64,000 bases of DNA from Bacillus sp. FJAT-25509. Lineage in GTDB: Bacteria > Bacillota > Bacilli > Bacillales > Bacillaceae_G. The notes beneath the pieces are model-generated. The model was not told the origin of the DNA, ran no database searches, and was given only the letters and a program-made list of their open reading frames with translations. A program made the position numbers and the translations under genes. Below, piece by piece: positions 39,217 to 47,852 of the stretch (position 1 is its first letter; each line of letters begins with the position of its first letter). Location of the stretch: contig NZ_LJIZ01000021.1 in NCBI RefSeq assembly GCF_001420605.1, positions 17,855 through 81,854 on the forward strand, in the 5' to 3' direction.

Positions 39217-40236
39217 ATGGTAAATGTAGCAATAAATGGATTTGGTCGAATTGGACGCATGGTTTTCCGTCAAGCAATTAAAAATGGAGATTATAATATC
39301 GTTGCAATTAATGCAAGTTATCCTTCTGAAACTTTAGCGCACTTAATTAAATATGATACAGTTCACGGCAAGTTTGATGGTGAAGTAATTGCAAATGCAG
39401 ATCATTTAATCGTTGATGGTAAGCGTGTGGAATTAATTAGTGAAAGAAATCCTGAGTTACTTCCATGGAACGAGCTAAATGTTGATATAGTAATTGAAGC
39501 AACTGGAAAATTTAATGATGCTGAAAAAGCAAAAATGCATATTACTGCTGGAGCTCAAAAAGTAATTTTAACAGCACCTGGTAAAAATGAAGATATCACA
39601 GTAGTAATTGGAGTTAATGATGATAAATTAGACCTAGAAAATCATCACATTATTTCAAACGCATCTTGTACAACTAACTGTTTAGCGCCAGTTGTAAAAG
39701 TATTAGATGAGCAATTTGGAATTGTTAATGGATTAATGACAACTGTTCACTCATTTACAAATGATCAAAAAAATATTGATAATCCACATAAAGATTTACG
39801 TCGTGCACGTGCTTGCAGTCAATCAATTATTCCAACAACTACAGGTGCAGCAAAAGCATTATCTAAAGTACTTCCACATTTAAATGGTAAGTTACATGGT
39901 ATGGCTTTACGTGTTCCTACTCCAAACGTATCACTTGTTGACTTAGTTGTAGACTTAAAGAGAGAAGTAACTGTTGAAGAAATTAATGAAGTGTTTGAAA
40001 CAGCTTCTAAAGGTTCAATGCACGGAATTGTCGAATATTGTAACGAGCCATTAGTATCAATCGATTTTAATACTAATACACACTCTGCAATTATCGATTC
40101 TCTTTCTACAATGGTAATCGACGGTACAAAAGTTAAAGTATTAGCTTGGTATGACAATGAGTGGGGCTACTCAAGACGCGTTGTTGACTTAGTGTCAATC
40201 GTTGCATCTAAAATAAAAAAGCTTGAAACTGTTTAA
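39217..40236 (+). CDS. gapB: Gluconeogenic glyceraldehyde-3-phosphate dehydrogenase
   Basis: 339 residues. NADP-preferring GAPDH that runs in the gluconeogenic direction. Motifs: VNVAINGFGRIGRMVFR (Rossmann), SNASCTTNCLAP (catalytic Cys), HSFTNDQKNIDNPHKDLRRARA, WYDNEWGYS. The Asp that selects NAD in GapA is missing after the second strand (INASYPSE instead). Start at ATG 39217, after TTGGGGGC; the open frame upstream (39172) lies within the promoter region. Its place between coaE and speD and the CcpN-like sites support GapB rather than GapA. Confidence 0.94.
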   Translation: MVNVAINGFGRIGRMVFRQAIKNGDYNIVAINASYPSETLAHLIKYDTVHGKFDGEVIANADHLIVDGKRVELISERNPELLPWNELNVDIVIEATGKFNDAEKAKMHITAGAQKVILTAPGKNEDITVVIGVNDDKLDLENHHIISNASCTTNCLAPVVKVLDEQFGIVNGLMTTVHSFTNDQKNIDNPHKDLRRARACSQSIIPTTTGAAKALSKVLPHLNGKLHGMALRVPTPNVSLVDLVVDLKREVTVEEINEVFETASKGSMHGIVEYCNEPLVSIDFNTNTHSAIIDSLSTMVIDGTKVKVLAWYDNEWGYSRRVVDLVSIVASKIKKLETV

Positions 40237-40278
40237 TCATTAAATATTGTACTTATAAAAAATTGTAAACGAATACAA

Positions 40279-40312
40279 AAGGCTAACTAGTTAATCTAGT
40301 TAGTCTTTTTGA
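40279..40312 (+). terminator. Terminator after gapB
   Basis: AAGGCTAACTAG (40279–40290) / CTAGTTAGTCTT (40296–40307) plus T-run. Confidence 0.85.
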
Positions 40313-40564
40313 AGTTGTATGACATATTAAGAAGTAATGTGAATTTATGACTACATAAAAGGGGGAAGCATGACTTAATATCTATGAAAGAAGACTGTTG
40401 AACTAAGATTAGAAAAAAATTTAAGACCAGAAAAAGTTAAATATCCCCTTAAAAGGCATAGCTTTTGTGTAACTCGCTTTTCTTGTCATTCCTGTGTTTT
40501 CAAATCTGCCTGACGCATTTTCTTCACAATTAATTTAGTAAATAACAAAAAAATAAAATTTATC

Positions 40565-40723
40565 TTGCAATTCAAATTTAAAAAAAGTATACTAACTTTC
40601 GTGAACTTCTAAAAGTATAACTAATTACTTAAAGGGTTAGGACCTCTTTGGACTAACTTTCCCCCGTGGTAGTTGATCATACTTTCGCAATAGAAGTCAT
40701 GACAAATTATTTTAAGGGGGAAA
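40565..40723 (+). ncRNA. speD 5' leader, candidate riboregulator
   Basis: Promoter TTGCAA (40565–40570), 17 bp, TATACT (40588–40593). Downstream: hairpin AAGTA/TACTT (40613–40630); hairpin GTTAG…CTAAC (40636–40657) with inner CC/GG; TTTCCCCC (40658–40665), which pairs exactly with GGGGGAAA (40716–40723), the Shine–Dalgarno region; and an enclosed 11-bp bulged hairpin (40673–40705). AAAGGG at 40631–40636 could compete for the C-run. It looks like a translation-control leader; no known riboswitch class recognised. Confidence 0.55.
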
Positions 40724-40728
40724 TGAAT

Positions 40729-41115
40729 ATGGATACTATGGGTCGTCACGTCATTTCAGAATTATGGGGTTGCAATTCAGAAAAATTAAATGATATGAAA
40801 TTTATTGAGGAAACTTTTGTTGATGCTGCGTTACGCTCTGGTGCAGAAGTTCGTGAAGTTGCTTTTCACAAGTTCGCTCCTCATGGCGTTAGTGGTGTCG
40901 TAATCATTTCAGAATCACACTTAACTATTCACAGTTTTCCTGAGCATGGTTATGCAAGTATTGATGTTTACACTTGCGGTGATAGAATTGATCCGAATGT
41001 AGCTGCAAACTTTATCGCTGAAGCTTTAGAAGCTGATACTCGCGAAAACGTTGAGTTACCAAGAGGAATGGGTCCCATTCAAGTTGATAATGTAAAAGTT
41101 GTAAATGGTAACTAA
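40729..41115 (+). CDS. speD: S-adenosylmethionine decarboxylase proenzyme
   Basis: Makes decarboxylated SAM, the aminopropyl donor for spermidine synthesis. 128 residues. A pyruvoyl enzyme: self-cleavage before the Ser in [14 protein letters not shown] forms the alpha and beta chains. Other family motifs: [11 protein letters not shown] at the start, [24 protein letters not shown]. Start chosen as ATG 40729 (MDTMGR), 9 bp from GGGGG; an ATG at 40723 is only 3 bp away. It lies between gapB and nrdR, as in B. subtilis. Confidence 0.95.
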   Translation: MDTMGRHVISELWGCNSEKLNDMKFIEETFVDAALRSGAEVREVAFHKFAPHGVSGVVIISESHLTIHSFPEHGYASIDVYTCGDRIDPNVAANFIAEALEADTRENVELPRGMGPIQVDNVKVVNGN

Positions 41116-41124
41116 AGAGAATTG

Positions 41125-41155
41125 AGAGAGGTGATTTTTCATCTCTCTTTTTTGT
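41125..41155 (+). terminator. Terminator after speD
   Basis: GAGAGGTGA-TTTT-TCATCTCTC (41126–41147, one G·U) with T-run. Confidence 0.88.
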
Positions 41156-41356
41156 TTTTGCTTAATTACCATACCCGAAAAATATATTCTGTAGCGGATT
41201 CAGATTATCTAAACAATCTTGCTTTTAATAGCCTTCTAGAGAATGAACTAGCTTTACATAGTGAAAAATATTTCCATTAACATAAAATAATGAAATTTTG
41301 TTGATCATGACGAAAAATAGGCTTTATGACTTTTATGAAATAAACTTTAGTTTATT

Positions 41357-41385
41357 TTGAATTTGTTATAGTATAGAGTTATAAT
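41357..41385 (+). promoter_or_regulatory. SigA promoter of nrdR–dnaB–dnaI
   Basis: TTGAAT (41357–41362), 17-bp spacer, TATAAT (41380–41385), ending 42 bp before the nrdR start. Confidence 0.75.
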
Positions 41386-41427
41386 AATACGTTTAAACAA
41401 TTAAGTGTTTGGAGTTGAACTATAACG

Positions 41428-41898
41428 ATGAGATGTCCAACGTGTAACTTTAATGGGACAAGAGTACTTGATAGTAGACCAGTTGATGAAGGTCGTTCAA
41501 TTAGAAGAAGACGTGAATGTGAAGAATGTCAGCATCGTTTTACAACTTTTGAACGAGTTGAAGATAATCCTATTTTAGTTGTAAAAAAAGAGGGAGCTCG
41601 TGAAGAATTTAGTAAAGATAAGATGTTAAGGGGACTGATTAAAGCGTGTGAAAAACGCCCTGTCTCTTTATCTCAGCTAGAAGACATTATTCATAGTATT
41701 GAAAAAGAACTAAAAAATAGTGGCACATCAGAAGTTCCGAGTGAAGTTCTAGGTGAAATGGTCATGGAACATTTATCTAAAGTTGATGAAGTTGCATACG
41801 TACGATTTGCGTCAGTTTATCGTCAATTTAAAGATATTAATGTATTCATTGATGAATTAAAAGATTTAATTAACAAAGAGCGAGGTAAAGACGAATAA
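41428..41898 (+). CDS. nrdR: Transcriptional repressor NrdR
   Basis: Repressor of ribonucleotide reductase genes, sensing dATP/ATP. 156 residues: N-terminal zinc ribbon (CPTCNF … CEECQHRF, residues 3–34) and ATP-cone (about 46–136; [19 protein letters not shown]). RBS TTGGAG, ATG at 41428. First gene of nrdR–dnaB–dnaI, with 36 bp to dnaB. In B. subtilis the same order occurs (ytcG). Confidence 0.96.
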   Translation: MRCPTCNFNGTRVLDSRPVDEGRSIRRRRECEECQHRFTTFERVEDNPILVVKKEGAREEFSKDKMLRGLIKACEKRPVSLSQLEDIIHSIEKELKNSGTSEVPSEVLGEMVMEHLSKVDEVAYVRFASVYRQFKDINVFIDELKDLINKERGKDE

Positions 41899-41934
41899 TA
41901 CTTCGCTCTTTTGATACAAGAAAGGGATGTTTGA

Positions 41935-43365
41935 ATGTCTATTGATAAGCAACATTGGATGGATGTTCTACCGGCGGATCCTTATACTGTAATGGCAGCT
42001 GGGTATTTACATAATTTTCATAGGCAAGTATTAACGATGTTGTATCAACCAATAATTGGTAGTCAAGCTTTAAGTTTATATATGACACTTTGGGGTGAAT
42101 GTGAGCAAACGGACCTTAATCCTAATACGTTAACACATCATTCTTTAATGCTTGGAATGAAAAGTAATTTAAAATCAATTTATGAACAAAGATTAATCCT
42201 TGAAGGAATCGGCTTACTTAAAGTTTATGAAGGATTTGAAAATGGTACAAAAAAGCTTCTATATGAGCTTCAATCTCCGCTAGATCCTCATTCTTTTTTC
42301 GAAGACCCTATCCTAAATATCTTTCTGTTTAAAACAATTGGAAAAACACAATATCAACGAACTAAAACCTTTTTTAGTAGACAATCATTTGCGAAAGAAG
42401 GGTTTCGTGAGATTTCACGTTCATTTGATTCGGTATTCCAAGCTATTACAGTTGAGCAATTAAATGAAATTCAGCAAAGTAACGATCTTTCTACGTCAAA
42501 TGATAGTAGGATTTTACAAGACAATCAGCCAATTAAAATATCTGTCAAAATGGAAGAATTTGATTATGCTTTATTTTTAGATGGGCTTTCGGATTCGTTT
42601 GTTCCAAAAAGAGCATTTACTACAGAGGTAAAAGAAACAATTCTAAAACTTGCATTTTTATATGGCATAAATCCGATTCAAATGAAAACGATTGTTATGC
42701 GCTCGTTAAATGAAGATAATAAAATCAATATTGAGACTCTACGACTTGAAGCTAGAGATTGGTATCAATTCCAACATCATGAAGCTCTGCCTACGATTGT
42801 TGAAAAGGTTCAACCTATTCAGCATAGACAAATGGTTAATGAGCAGCCATCAACTCAAGAAGAAAAATTAATTCATTGCTTCGAAACAATTTCTCCGCGT
42901 CAGTACCTTAAGGAGATATCTGGTGGAGCTGAACCAAGTGAAGCTGATTTGAAAATTATCGAAGAGATTATGATTGATCAAAAGCTTCTACCTGGAGTAG
43001 CAAATGTGTTAATTGACTATGTAATGATCCGTTTAGATAAAAAGCTTTCTAGAAATTACGTAATTAAGATAGCAAGTCATTGGGCGAGAAAAGGTGTAAC
43101 AACAGTTAAACAGGCTATGGATCTTGCACGTAAAGAGTTTGAAGAAACTAAACAGAGTGCAACTGCTGCTAAAACTCGCTCAAGTAATAGACGAAATAAA
43201 ACAATTCGAACTGAGATTGTACCTGACTGGCTTCAATCAAATGAGTCGAATGATTCTCAGAGTGCACCGGCAACAATCAATAACCAAAATGATTCTTCGA
43301 TAGATGAAGAACGAAAACGATTAGAAAAAGAACTAGAAATGTTTAAAAATAAAAAGAAACGTTAA
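41935..43365 (+). CDS. dnaB: Replication initiation and helicase loader DnaB
   Basis: Bacillus-type DnaB, 476 residues, membrane-associated primosome protein that with DnaD and DnaI loads the DnaC helicase at oriC and restart sites; unrelated to E. coli DnaB helicase. N-terminal winged-helix DnaB/DnaD domain (about 15–130), linker, DDBH2 domain near 310–400 (SPRQYLKEISGGAEPSEADLK … LLPGVANVLIDYVM) and a charged disordered tail with KKKKR. ATG after GAAAGGGATG. dnaI follows after 14 bp. Confidence 0.94.
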   Translation: MSIDKQHWMDVLPADPYTVMAAGYLHNFHRQVLTMLYQPIIGSQALSLYMTLWGECEQTDLNPNTLTHHSLMLGMKSNLKSIYEQRLILEGIGLLKVYEGFENGTKKLLYELQSPLDPHSFFEDPILNIFLFKTIGKTQYQRTKTFFSRQSFAKEGFREISRSFDSVFQAITVEQLNEIQQSNDLSTSNDSRILQDNQPIKISVKMEEFDYALFLDGLSDSFVPKRAFTTEVKETILKLAFLYGINPIQMKTIVMRSLNEDNKINIETLRLEARDWYQFQHHEALPTIVEKVQPIQHRQMVNEQPSTQEEKLIHCFETISPRQYLKEISGGAEPSEADLKIIEEIMIDQKLLPGVANVLIDYVMIRLDKKLSRNYVIKIASHWARKGVTTVKQAMDLARKEFEETKQSATAAKTRSSNRRNKTIRTEIVPDWLQSNESNDSQSAPATINNQNDSSIDEERKRLEKELEMFKNKKKR

Positions 43366-43379
43366 ATGGGAGGACGCTA

Positions 43380-44315
43380 ATGGAACCTATTCAAAACGCA
43401 TTTAGTGCATTAATGAAAAATAAACAATTCCAGGACACCTTTGAAAAAATGCGACAAGAAGTCCGTAGTCACCCAAAAATCATTTCATTTTTAGCCGAGC
43501 ATAAAAATGAAATTACGGATCAAATGATTGATAGTAGCCTAGTGAAGCTATATGAGTATATTGGACAAAGTGTAAATTGCGAAGATTGCCCATCTTTTAG
43601 TGAGTGTAAAAATATGGTGCATGGATATCATCCCCATTTGATTATTCAAGGAAAACGCATCGATGTTCAATATGATCGTTGTCCAAATGGTGTGAAAAAT
43701 GATAAACGCAAAAAACATGAGTCATTGATAAAATGCATGTACTTACCAAAGGATGTTCTTCAAGCTTCTATGTCAAACTTGTCATTAGAAGACCCTGGCC
43801 GTTTTGAAGCTATTTCTGCTGCTAGACAGTTTATTATGAACTATGAAAAAGGAAAAATGGCTCAAGGTTTATATTTACATGGTCCATTTGGGGTTGGAAA
43901 AACATTTATTCTTGGGGCTATAGCAAATGAACTAGCAGAGGAAGAAATAACTTCAATGCTCGTTTATTTACCAGAATTTTTACGTGAACTAAAAAGCTCT
44001 ATTAGTGATGGCACTTTAGAGGAAAAAATTGAAGCTGTAAAAAAAGTGGAAGTTCTTATGTTAGATGATATTGGTGCAGAGCAAATGTCTAGTTGGGCAA
44101 GAGATGAAATATTAGGTACAATTCTTCAATACCGTATGCTAGAAAAATTGCCAACATTCTTTACATCGAATGCTGATTTAAATCAATTAGAGCATCACTT
44201 AACATATTCTCAACGTGGAGAAGAAGAAAGGGTTAAAGCAGCACGTATAGTAGATCGTGTTAAATTTTTAGCCAAACCAGTTAAAATTTCAGGTTCAAAT
44301 TTAAGACATTCATAA
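43380..44315 (+). CDS. dnaI: Primosomal protein DnaI
   Basis: AAA+ helicase loader that delivers the replicative helicase, 311 residues. N-terminal domain with zinc-binding Cys/His set (NCEDCPSFSECKNMVHGYH, about 62–80) that contacts the helicase, then AAA+ with Walker A GPFGVGKTF, Walker B VLMLDDIGAE, sensor 1 TFFTSN and arginine-rich C-terminal VDRVKFLAKPV. Coupled to dnaB (14-bp gap with GGGAGG). Confidence 0.95.
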   Translation: MEPIQNAFSALMKNKQFQDTFEKMRQEVRSHPKIISFLAEHKNEITDQMIDSSLVKLYEYIGQSVNCEDCPSFSECKNMVHGYHPHLIIQGKRIDVQYDRCPNGVKNDKRKKHESLIKCMYLPKDVLQASMSNLSLEDPGRFEAISAARQFIMNYEKGKMAQGLYLHGPFGVGKTFILGAIANELAEEEITSMLVYLPEFLRELKSSISDGTLEEKIEAVKKVEVLMLDDIGAEQMSSWARDEILGTILQYRMLEKLPTFFTSNADLNQLEHHLTYSQRGEEERVKAARIVDRVKFLAKPVKISGSNLRHS

Positions 44316-44324
44316 AAAAATCAA

Positions 44325-44374
44325 AAAATGGCGTAAAATCACAAATTACTAAGTGATTTTGCGTCATTTTTTAA
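44325..44374 (+). terminator. Terminator after dnaI
   Basis: Long stem of 17–18 bases each side, with AAAATG…AAAATCAC paired to GTGATTTT…CATTTT, then T-run. Confidence 0.88.
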
Positions 44375-44426
44375 TTATTTCTTTAATATATATAGGACTA
44401 GGTGGTGCTAGAAAGGGGGGAACAGG

Positions 44427-45260
44427 GTGATTGAAATTTTTTTCAATGAACCCATTGACGCAGCTTATGTCTACGAACGATTACAAAAACGCTTAAGAAA
44501 GCAATCGAGACCATACATTTTAAGAAGACACAAAATCAATACAATTTTAATCACATTTCCTCAAAACACTGAAGATTTAATAAAAAGTATTTTAGTTCCG
44601 ACACTAGTACAATTTATTTTACTTCAAAAAGAAGATAAATGGATTCAATCCATTTTACATACATCTTTTTTCTATGAGGAAGACGAGCAAAGTCAAATCA
44701 TACCTATTGCACAATCATTATTAAGAGGTACTAGAAGAAGCATACCAAATCAGAAAAAAATTCGTAGAAGTAAGAATTTAGTATCATATGCACTTTCTGA
44801 GTATATAAAAGATGGAGTAAATTTTAGCTTCGATTCATTTATTACATTTCGTTTGAAGGAATATTATAAGCAGTTAGCCTATGTTTGTGAAATTGCAATA
44901 GATGAGTACAAGTTAGAAAACGAATACCAGAATCTTATTGAGAGTCTAAGACAGCAGGTACTTAAAACGGATGCACTTATTCCTCATGTGCATATAGTGT
45001 TTGACGGGAAGTTTAGCGTTTATGATCATCTGTTTTTACCACTTACTAAAGATGTATTAAAAGAATATGGTAAACAAGTGGAAAATAGGGAATATATAGA
45101 TAACGAATTAATTTTGCCCTTAACGGCAATTGCACCTAAAAGAATTCATTTATACACTTCATCAGTCGATATTTCATTGATTATTACACTTCAAAATATC
45201 TTTCAAGAACGAGTCCTAATACATACATTACAAGAGTTTTCACAGGAAAAATTGAAATGA
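44427..45260 (+). CDS. ytxC: Sporulation protein YtxC
   Basis: 277 residues, soluble and charged. N-terminal start MIEIFFNEPIDAAYVYERL and middle IRRSKNLVSYALSEYIKDGVNFSFDSFITFRLKEYYKQL match the YtxC-like family found in spore formers (the B. subtilis gene is linked to sporulation). GTG-adjacent start with GAAAGGGGGG. Position after dnaI is as in B. subtilis. The thrS gene that follows there is absent here. Biochemical role unknown. Confidence 0.85.
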   Translation: MIEIFFNEPIDAAYVYERLQKRLRKQSRPYILRRHKINTILITFPQNTEDLIKSILVPTLVQFILLQKEDKWIQSILHTSFFYEEDEQSQIIPIAQSLLRGTRRSIPNQKKIRRSKNLVSYALSEYIKDGVNFSFDSFITFRLKEYYKQLAYVCEIAIDEYKLENEYQNLIESLRQQVLKTDALIPHVHIVFDGKFSVYDHLFLPLTKDVLKEYGKQVENREYIDNELILPLTAIAPKRIHLYTSSVDISLIITLQNIFQERVLIHTLQEFSQEKLK

Positions 45261-45341
45261 AAATTTATAATTTAAAAAAGCATTGTCATAAATAAGTTTC
45301 TTTGATATAATAAATTTCGTTGCGAACAAAGCATACGAATA

Positions 45342-45370
45342 TTGACAACATCATGTCGCTATGTTATAGT
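45342..45370 (+). promoter_or_regulatory. SigA promoter of the infC operon
   Basis: TTGACA (45342–45347), 17-bp spacer, TATAGT (45365–45370); near-consensus, giving a transcript start near 45377. Confidence 0.85.
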
Positions 45371-45376
45371 AACGAA

Positions 45377-45515
45377 AGAAAAGAATACTTATTTGTTGAA
45401 GAAGAGGCACCCGCTTCTCACCTGGATGACGCAAAAAGCTGTTATCAGGTAACAGAATCATTAATTACTTTGATACTGTCAGTGTGGGTGTATTTATATA
45501 CCCACACTTTTTTGT
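45377..45515 (+). ncRNA. L20 leader of the infC–rpmI–rplT operon
   Basis: About 140-nt leader between a strong promoter and infC. It contains the complex stem region (45400–45475) and ends in a strong attenuator hairpin AGTGTGGGT…ACCCACACT (45481–45508) with T-run, about 65 nt before infC. In Bacillus, ribosomal protein L20 binds this leader and stimulates premature termination; the position and the attenuator are what is seen here. Confidence 0.8.
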
Positions 45516-45581
45516 TGGGTTATGATTGCTTCAACGATACAAATTAAGATCATTCTTACAATACCTTGGAGGTGTTTTACT

Positions 45582-46097
45582 ATTAGCAAAGACATGATGG
45601 TAAACGATGGAATTCGTGCTCGTGAAGTTCGATTAATTGGTCCTAACGGAGATCAACTTGGAATCAAGACAAAACAAGAGGCTCTTGAGTTAGCTTCGAA
45701 TGTTAATCTTGATCTAGTGATGGTAGCACCAACGGCAAAACCACCTGTATGTCGTATTATGGACTACGGAAAATTCCGATTCGAGCAACAAAAGAAAGAC
45801 AAAGAGAGCCGTAAAAACCAAAAAATTATTAGCATGAAAGAAGTTCGTTTAAGTCCAACAATTGATGAACATGACTTTAACACAAAACTTCGTAATGCAA
45901 TTAAGTTCTTAGAAAAAGGCGATAAAGTTAAAGCGTCTATTCGTTTCAAAGGACGCGCTATTACGCATAAGGAAATTGGACAACGAGTACTTGATCGTTT
46001 CTCAACTGCTTGTGCAGAAGTTGCAACTGTTGAGTCACATCCAAAAATGGACGGTCGTAGTATGTTCTTAGTCTTAGCACCTAAAAACGAAAAGTAA
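45582..46097 (+). CDS. infC: Translation initiation factor IF-3
   Basis: 171 residues. Start assigned to ATT at 45582 (GGAGG 9 bp upstream at 45568–45572): reading from there gives [27 protein letters not shown], the canonical IF-3 N-terminus, and no ATG exists until residue 5. Non-canonical AUU starts in infC are known and IF-3 discriminates against them, so the gene represses its own translation. Both IF-3 domains are complete (linker near [17 protein letters not shown]). First gene of infC–rpmI–rplT. Confidence 0.93.
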   Translation: MSKDMMVNDGIRAREVRLIGPNGDQLGIKTKQEALELASNVNLDLVMVAPTAKPPVCRIMDYGKFRFEQQKKDKESRKNQKIISMKEVRLSPTIDEHDFNTKLRNAIKFLEKGDKVKASIRFKGRAITHKEIGQRVLDRFSTACAEVATVESHPKMDGRSMFLVLAPKNEK

Positions 46098-46120
46098 TTT
46101 ATTTGAGGAGGAAACACGAT

Positions 46121-46321
46121 ATGCCTAAAATGAAAACTCACCGTGGTTCAGCAAAACGTTTTAAAAAGACTGGATCTGGTAAATTAAAACGTGGTCGTGC
46201 ATACACAAGCCACTTATTCGCTAACAAATCTACAAAAGCAAAACGTAAATTACGTAAAGCTTCATTAGTAAGCAAAGGCGATTTCAAACGTATCCGCTTT
46301 ATGCTTACAAACATGAAATAA
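46121..46321 (+). CDS. rpmI: 50S ribosomal protein L35
   Basis: 66 residues, strongly basic, [25 protein letters not shown] start typical of bL35. GAGGAGG precedes the ATG at 46121; the frame is open further back but bL35 begins MPKMK. Second gene of the L20-regulated operon. Confidence 0.96.
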   Translation: MPKMKTHRGSAKRFKKTGSGKLKRGRAYTSHLFANKSTKAKRKLRKASLVSKGDFKRIRFMLTNMK

Positions 46322-46363
46322 GAACGATAAACGTATTAGATAGATATCTAGGAGGGAAACAAT

Positions 46364-46720
46364 ATGCCAAGAGTTAAAGGCGGTACAGTTACACGCGCTC
46401 GTCGTAAAAAGGTTATTAAATTAGCAAAAGGTTATTACGGTTCTAAACATACATTATTCAAAGTTGCAAACCAACAAGTTATGAAATCATTAATGTATGC
46501 TTACCGTGACCGTCGTCAAAAGAAACGTGATTTCCGTAAATTATGGATCACTCGTATCAACGCGGCTGCTCGTATGAACGGACTTTCTTACAGCCGTTTA
46601 ATGCACGGATTAAAATTAGCAGGTATCGAAGTTAACCGTAAAATGTTAGCTGACCTAGCTGTTGCTGACGAAAAAGCATTTGCTGAATTAGCAAACGCTG
46701 CAAAAGCTAACTTAAAATAA
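46364..46720 (+). CDS. rplT: 50S ribosomal protein L20
   Basis: 118 residues, bL20: [52 protein letters not shown]. It assembles early in the 50S subunit and is the repressor of its own operon through the leader at 45377–45515. AGGAGG RBS; last gene, followed by a clear terminator. Confidence 0.97.
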   Translation: MPRVKGGTVTRARRKKVIKLAKGYYGSKHTLFKVANQQVMKSLMYAYRDRRQKKRDFRKLWITRINAAARMNGLSYSRLMHGLKLAGIEVNRKMLADLAVADEKAFAELANAAKANLK

Positions 46721-46730
46721 TTCGTTTAAA

Positions 46731-46760
46731 AAATCCTTAACATTTGTTAAGGATTTTTTT
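46731..46760 (+). terminator. Terminator after rplT
   Basis: AAATCCTTAACA / TGTTAAGGATTT with T8. Confidence 0.9.
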
Positions 46761-46773
46761 TCACTTAATGTAT

Positions 46774-46892
46774 AAATTGGCAACGAGGAAGTTAATTCGA
46801 CGTATTATCCAATTTTAGGAATAAAGTATAATTGCAACTAAACCTCTGTCTTCGCCTTAAGGCTTGCCAATCGGCAAGTTTTCTTTATTTGA
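46774..46892 (+). repeat. Structured dispersed repeat, copy 2 (5'-degenerate)
   Basis: AAATTGG (46774–46780) / CCAATTT (46809–46815), then about 80 bp shared with 33706–33785, including TTGCAACTA and CCTCTG blocks, GCCTTAAGGC (46854–46863) and CTTGCC-AATC-GGCAAG (46863–46878) with TTTTCTTTATTT. The left arm matching AATTGCAA is missing. The 3' end forms the C-terminal codons of the MBL gene on the minus strand. Confidence 0.65.
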
Positions 46893-47723
46893 ATTGATTT
46901 TTTTAACGAAACTAAATTCTTTTTTCATGTTATTAACGTTGGATTCATGACAATATTTCGTGAATCCAGATGGAAATGAAAACTCTTTTTCTAATAAATT
47001 TATTTCTGCCTCATTATTATTTTGTACAGCTTTTTGAAGTCTTTTTAAGTAACTTCTACCTAGCTCAATTCGAGTAGCAATCTCTTCTTTTTTTGATGAA
47101 ACTTGACCGTGGCCTGGAACTAACAATGAGAATTCAAATTTACTAATCAGTTCTTCTGCCTTATCTAAAGTAGTGTAGTAACTTTTTACACTATCAAATA
47201 CAATCGGAAGTTCAAAATCAGATAAATAATCCCCTGTAATCCATATTCCTAAATTTTCAATATAGAGGAATAAACCATCTTTAGTATGTCCAGGAGAATG
47301 ATAAAATCTTAATGTTGTTTGTCCTATTTTAATTTCCTGACCATCTTCACTAATAATTAAATCAATTTTTGGGAATTGTATTGGCTGGGCATGATTAATG
47401 TAATTATCATTGTAAAATTGACGGATTTTTGATAGTTTATTATCCTTTTCAGGATGGTTATGTAAATTTTCGCTACCAATCGTCTTAGCGTTAGGAAATG
47501 CATAATAACCTATGATGTGATCAAAATCTCCATGTGTAAAGTATAAATAAATAGGTCGTTCATTTTTAATTGAATCAACAAATTCCTTTATCTCATTTAT
47601 TTCGTGAGGTAACCAAGTTGGATCTACGATAATGATACAATCGTTTGTTGTTACAACGGTTGAGTTTGTTTGAAATAATGCACTTTGAAATACTGTAATA
47701 TTGTCATTTTGAAATAAAATCAT
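46857..47723 (-). CDS. MBL-fold metallo-hydrolase
   Basis: 288 residues. Metal-binding set in order: THGDFDH (about 63–69), SPGHT, TGDYLSD, VPGHG, i.e. a standard metallo-beta-lactamase-fold with two-metal site, though the first motif is HxDxDH with Asp replacing the second His. Possible roles are in hydrolysis of thioester, lactone or nucleic acid; substrate unknown. The last about 11 residues are read through the dispersed repeat, whose GCCTTAAGGC supplies the stop. No obvious partner; next to bNOS on the same strand, separated by 129 bp and a terminator. Not in the B. subtilis rplT neighbourhood. Confidence 0.82.
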   Translation of the reverse strand: MILFQNDNITVFQSALFQTNSTVVTTNDCIIIVDPTWLPHEINEIKEFVDSIKNERPIYLYFTHGDFDHIIGYYAFPNAKTIGSENLHNHPEKDNKLSKIRQFYNDNYINHAQPIQFPKIDLIISEDGQEIKIGQTTLRFYHSPGHTKDGLFLYIENLGIWITGDYLSDFELPIVFDSVKSYYTTLDKAEELISKFEFSLLVPGHGQVSSKKEEIATRIELGRSYLKRLQKAVQNNNEAEINLLEKEFSFPSGFTKYCHESNVNNMKKEFSFVKKINSNKENLPIGKP

Positions 47724-47787
47724 TGAATTACTCCTTTGTATAATTTTTAGAAAATTATGCTTATGCTTAATATTGTATCAAATAAAA

Positions 47788-47838
47788 GAAAAAACCTTAA
47801 TGAATTAACTACAAATATGTCAATTCAATAAGGTTTTA
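47788..47838 (-). terminator. Terminator after nos
   Basis: AACCTTAATGAATT (47793–47806) / AATTCAATAAGGTT (47822–47835), one mismatch, T-run on the minus strand. Confidence 0.7.
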
Positions 47839-47852
47839 ACTATATTCAATGA

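Larger units (their letters stand above)
40237..40728 (+). promoter_or_regulatory. gapB–speD intergenic region
   Basis: 492 bp: gapB terminator (40279–40310), about 250 bp without recognisable features, then a strong promoter (TTGCAA-N17-TATACT, 40565–40593) and a structured speD leader (about 40600–40728). Confidence 0.7.
41116..41427. other. speD–nrdR intergenic region
   Basis: 312 bp: speD terminator (41125–41155), a 40-codon open stretch without RBS (41161–41280), and the nrdR promoter (41357–41385). Confidence 0.6.

Noticed and set aside
40666..40728. Upstream start for SpeD at 40666
   Set aside because: It lies in the leader; the SpeD family starts at M[DE]TMGRH, which has the GGGGG site at proper distance.
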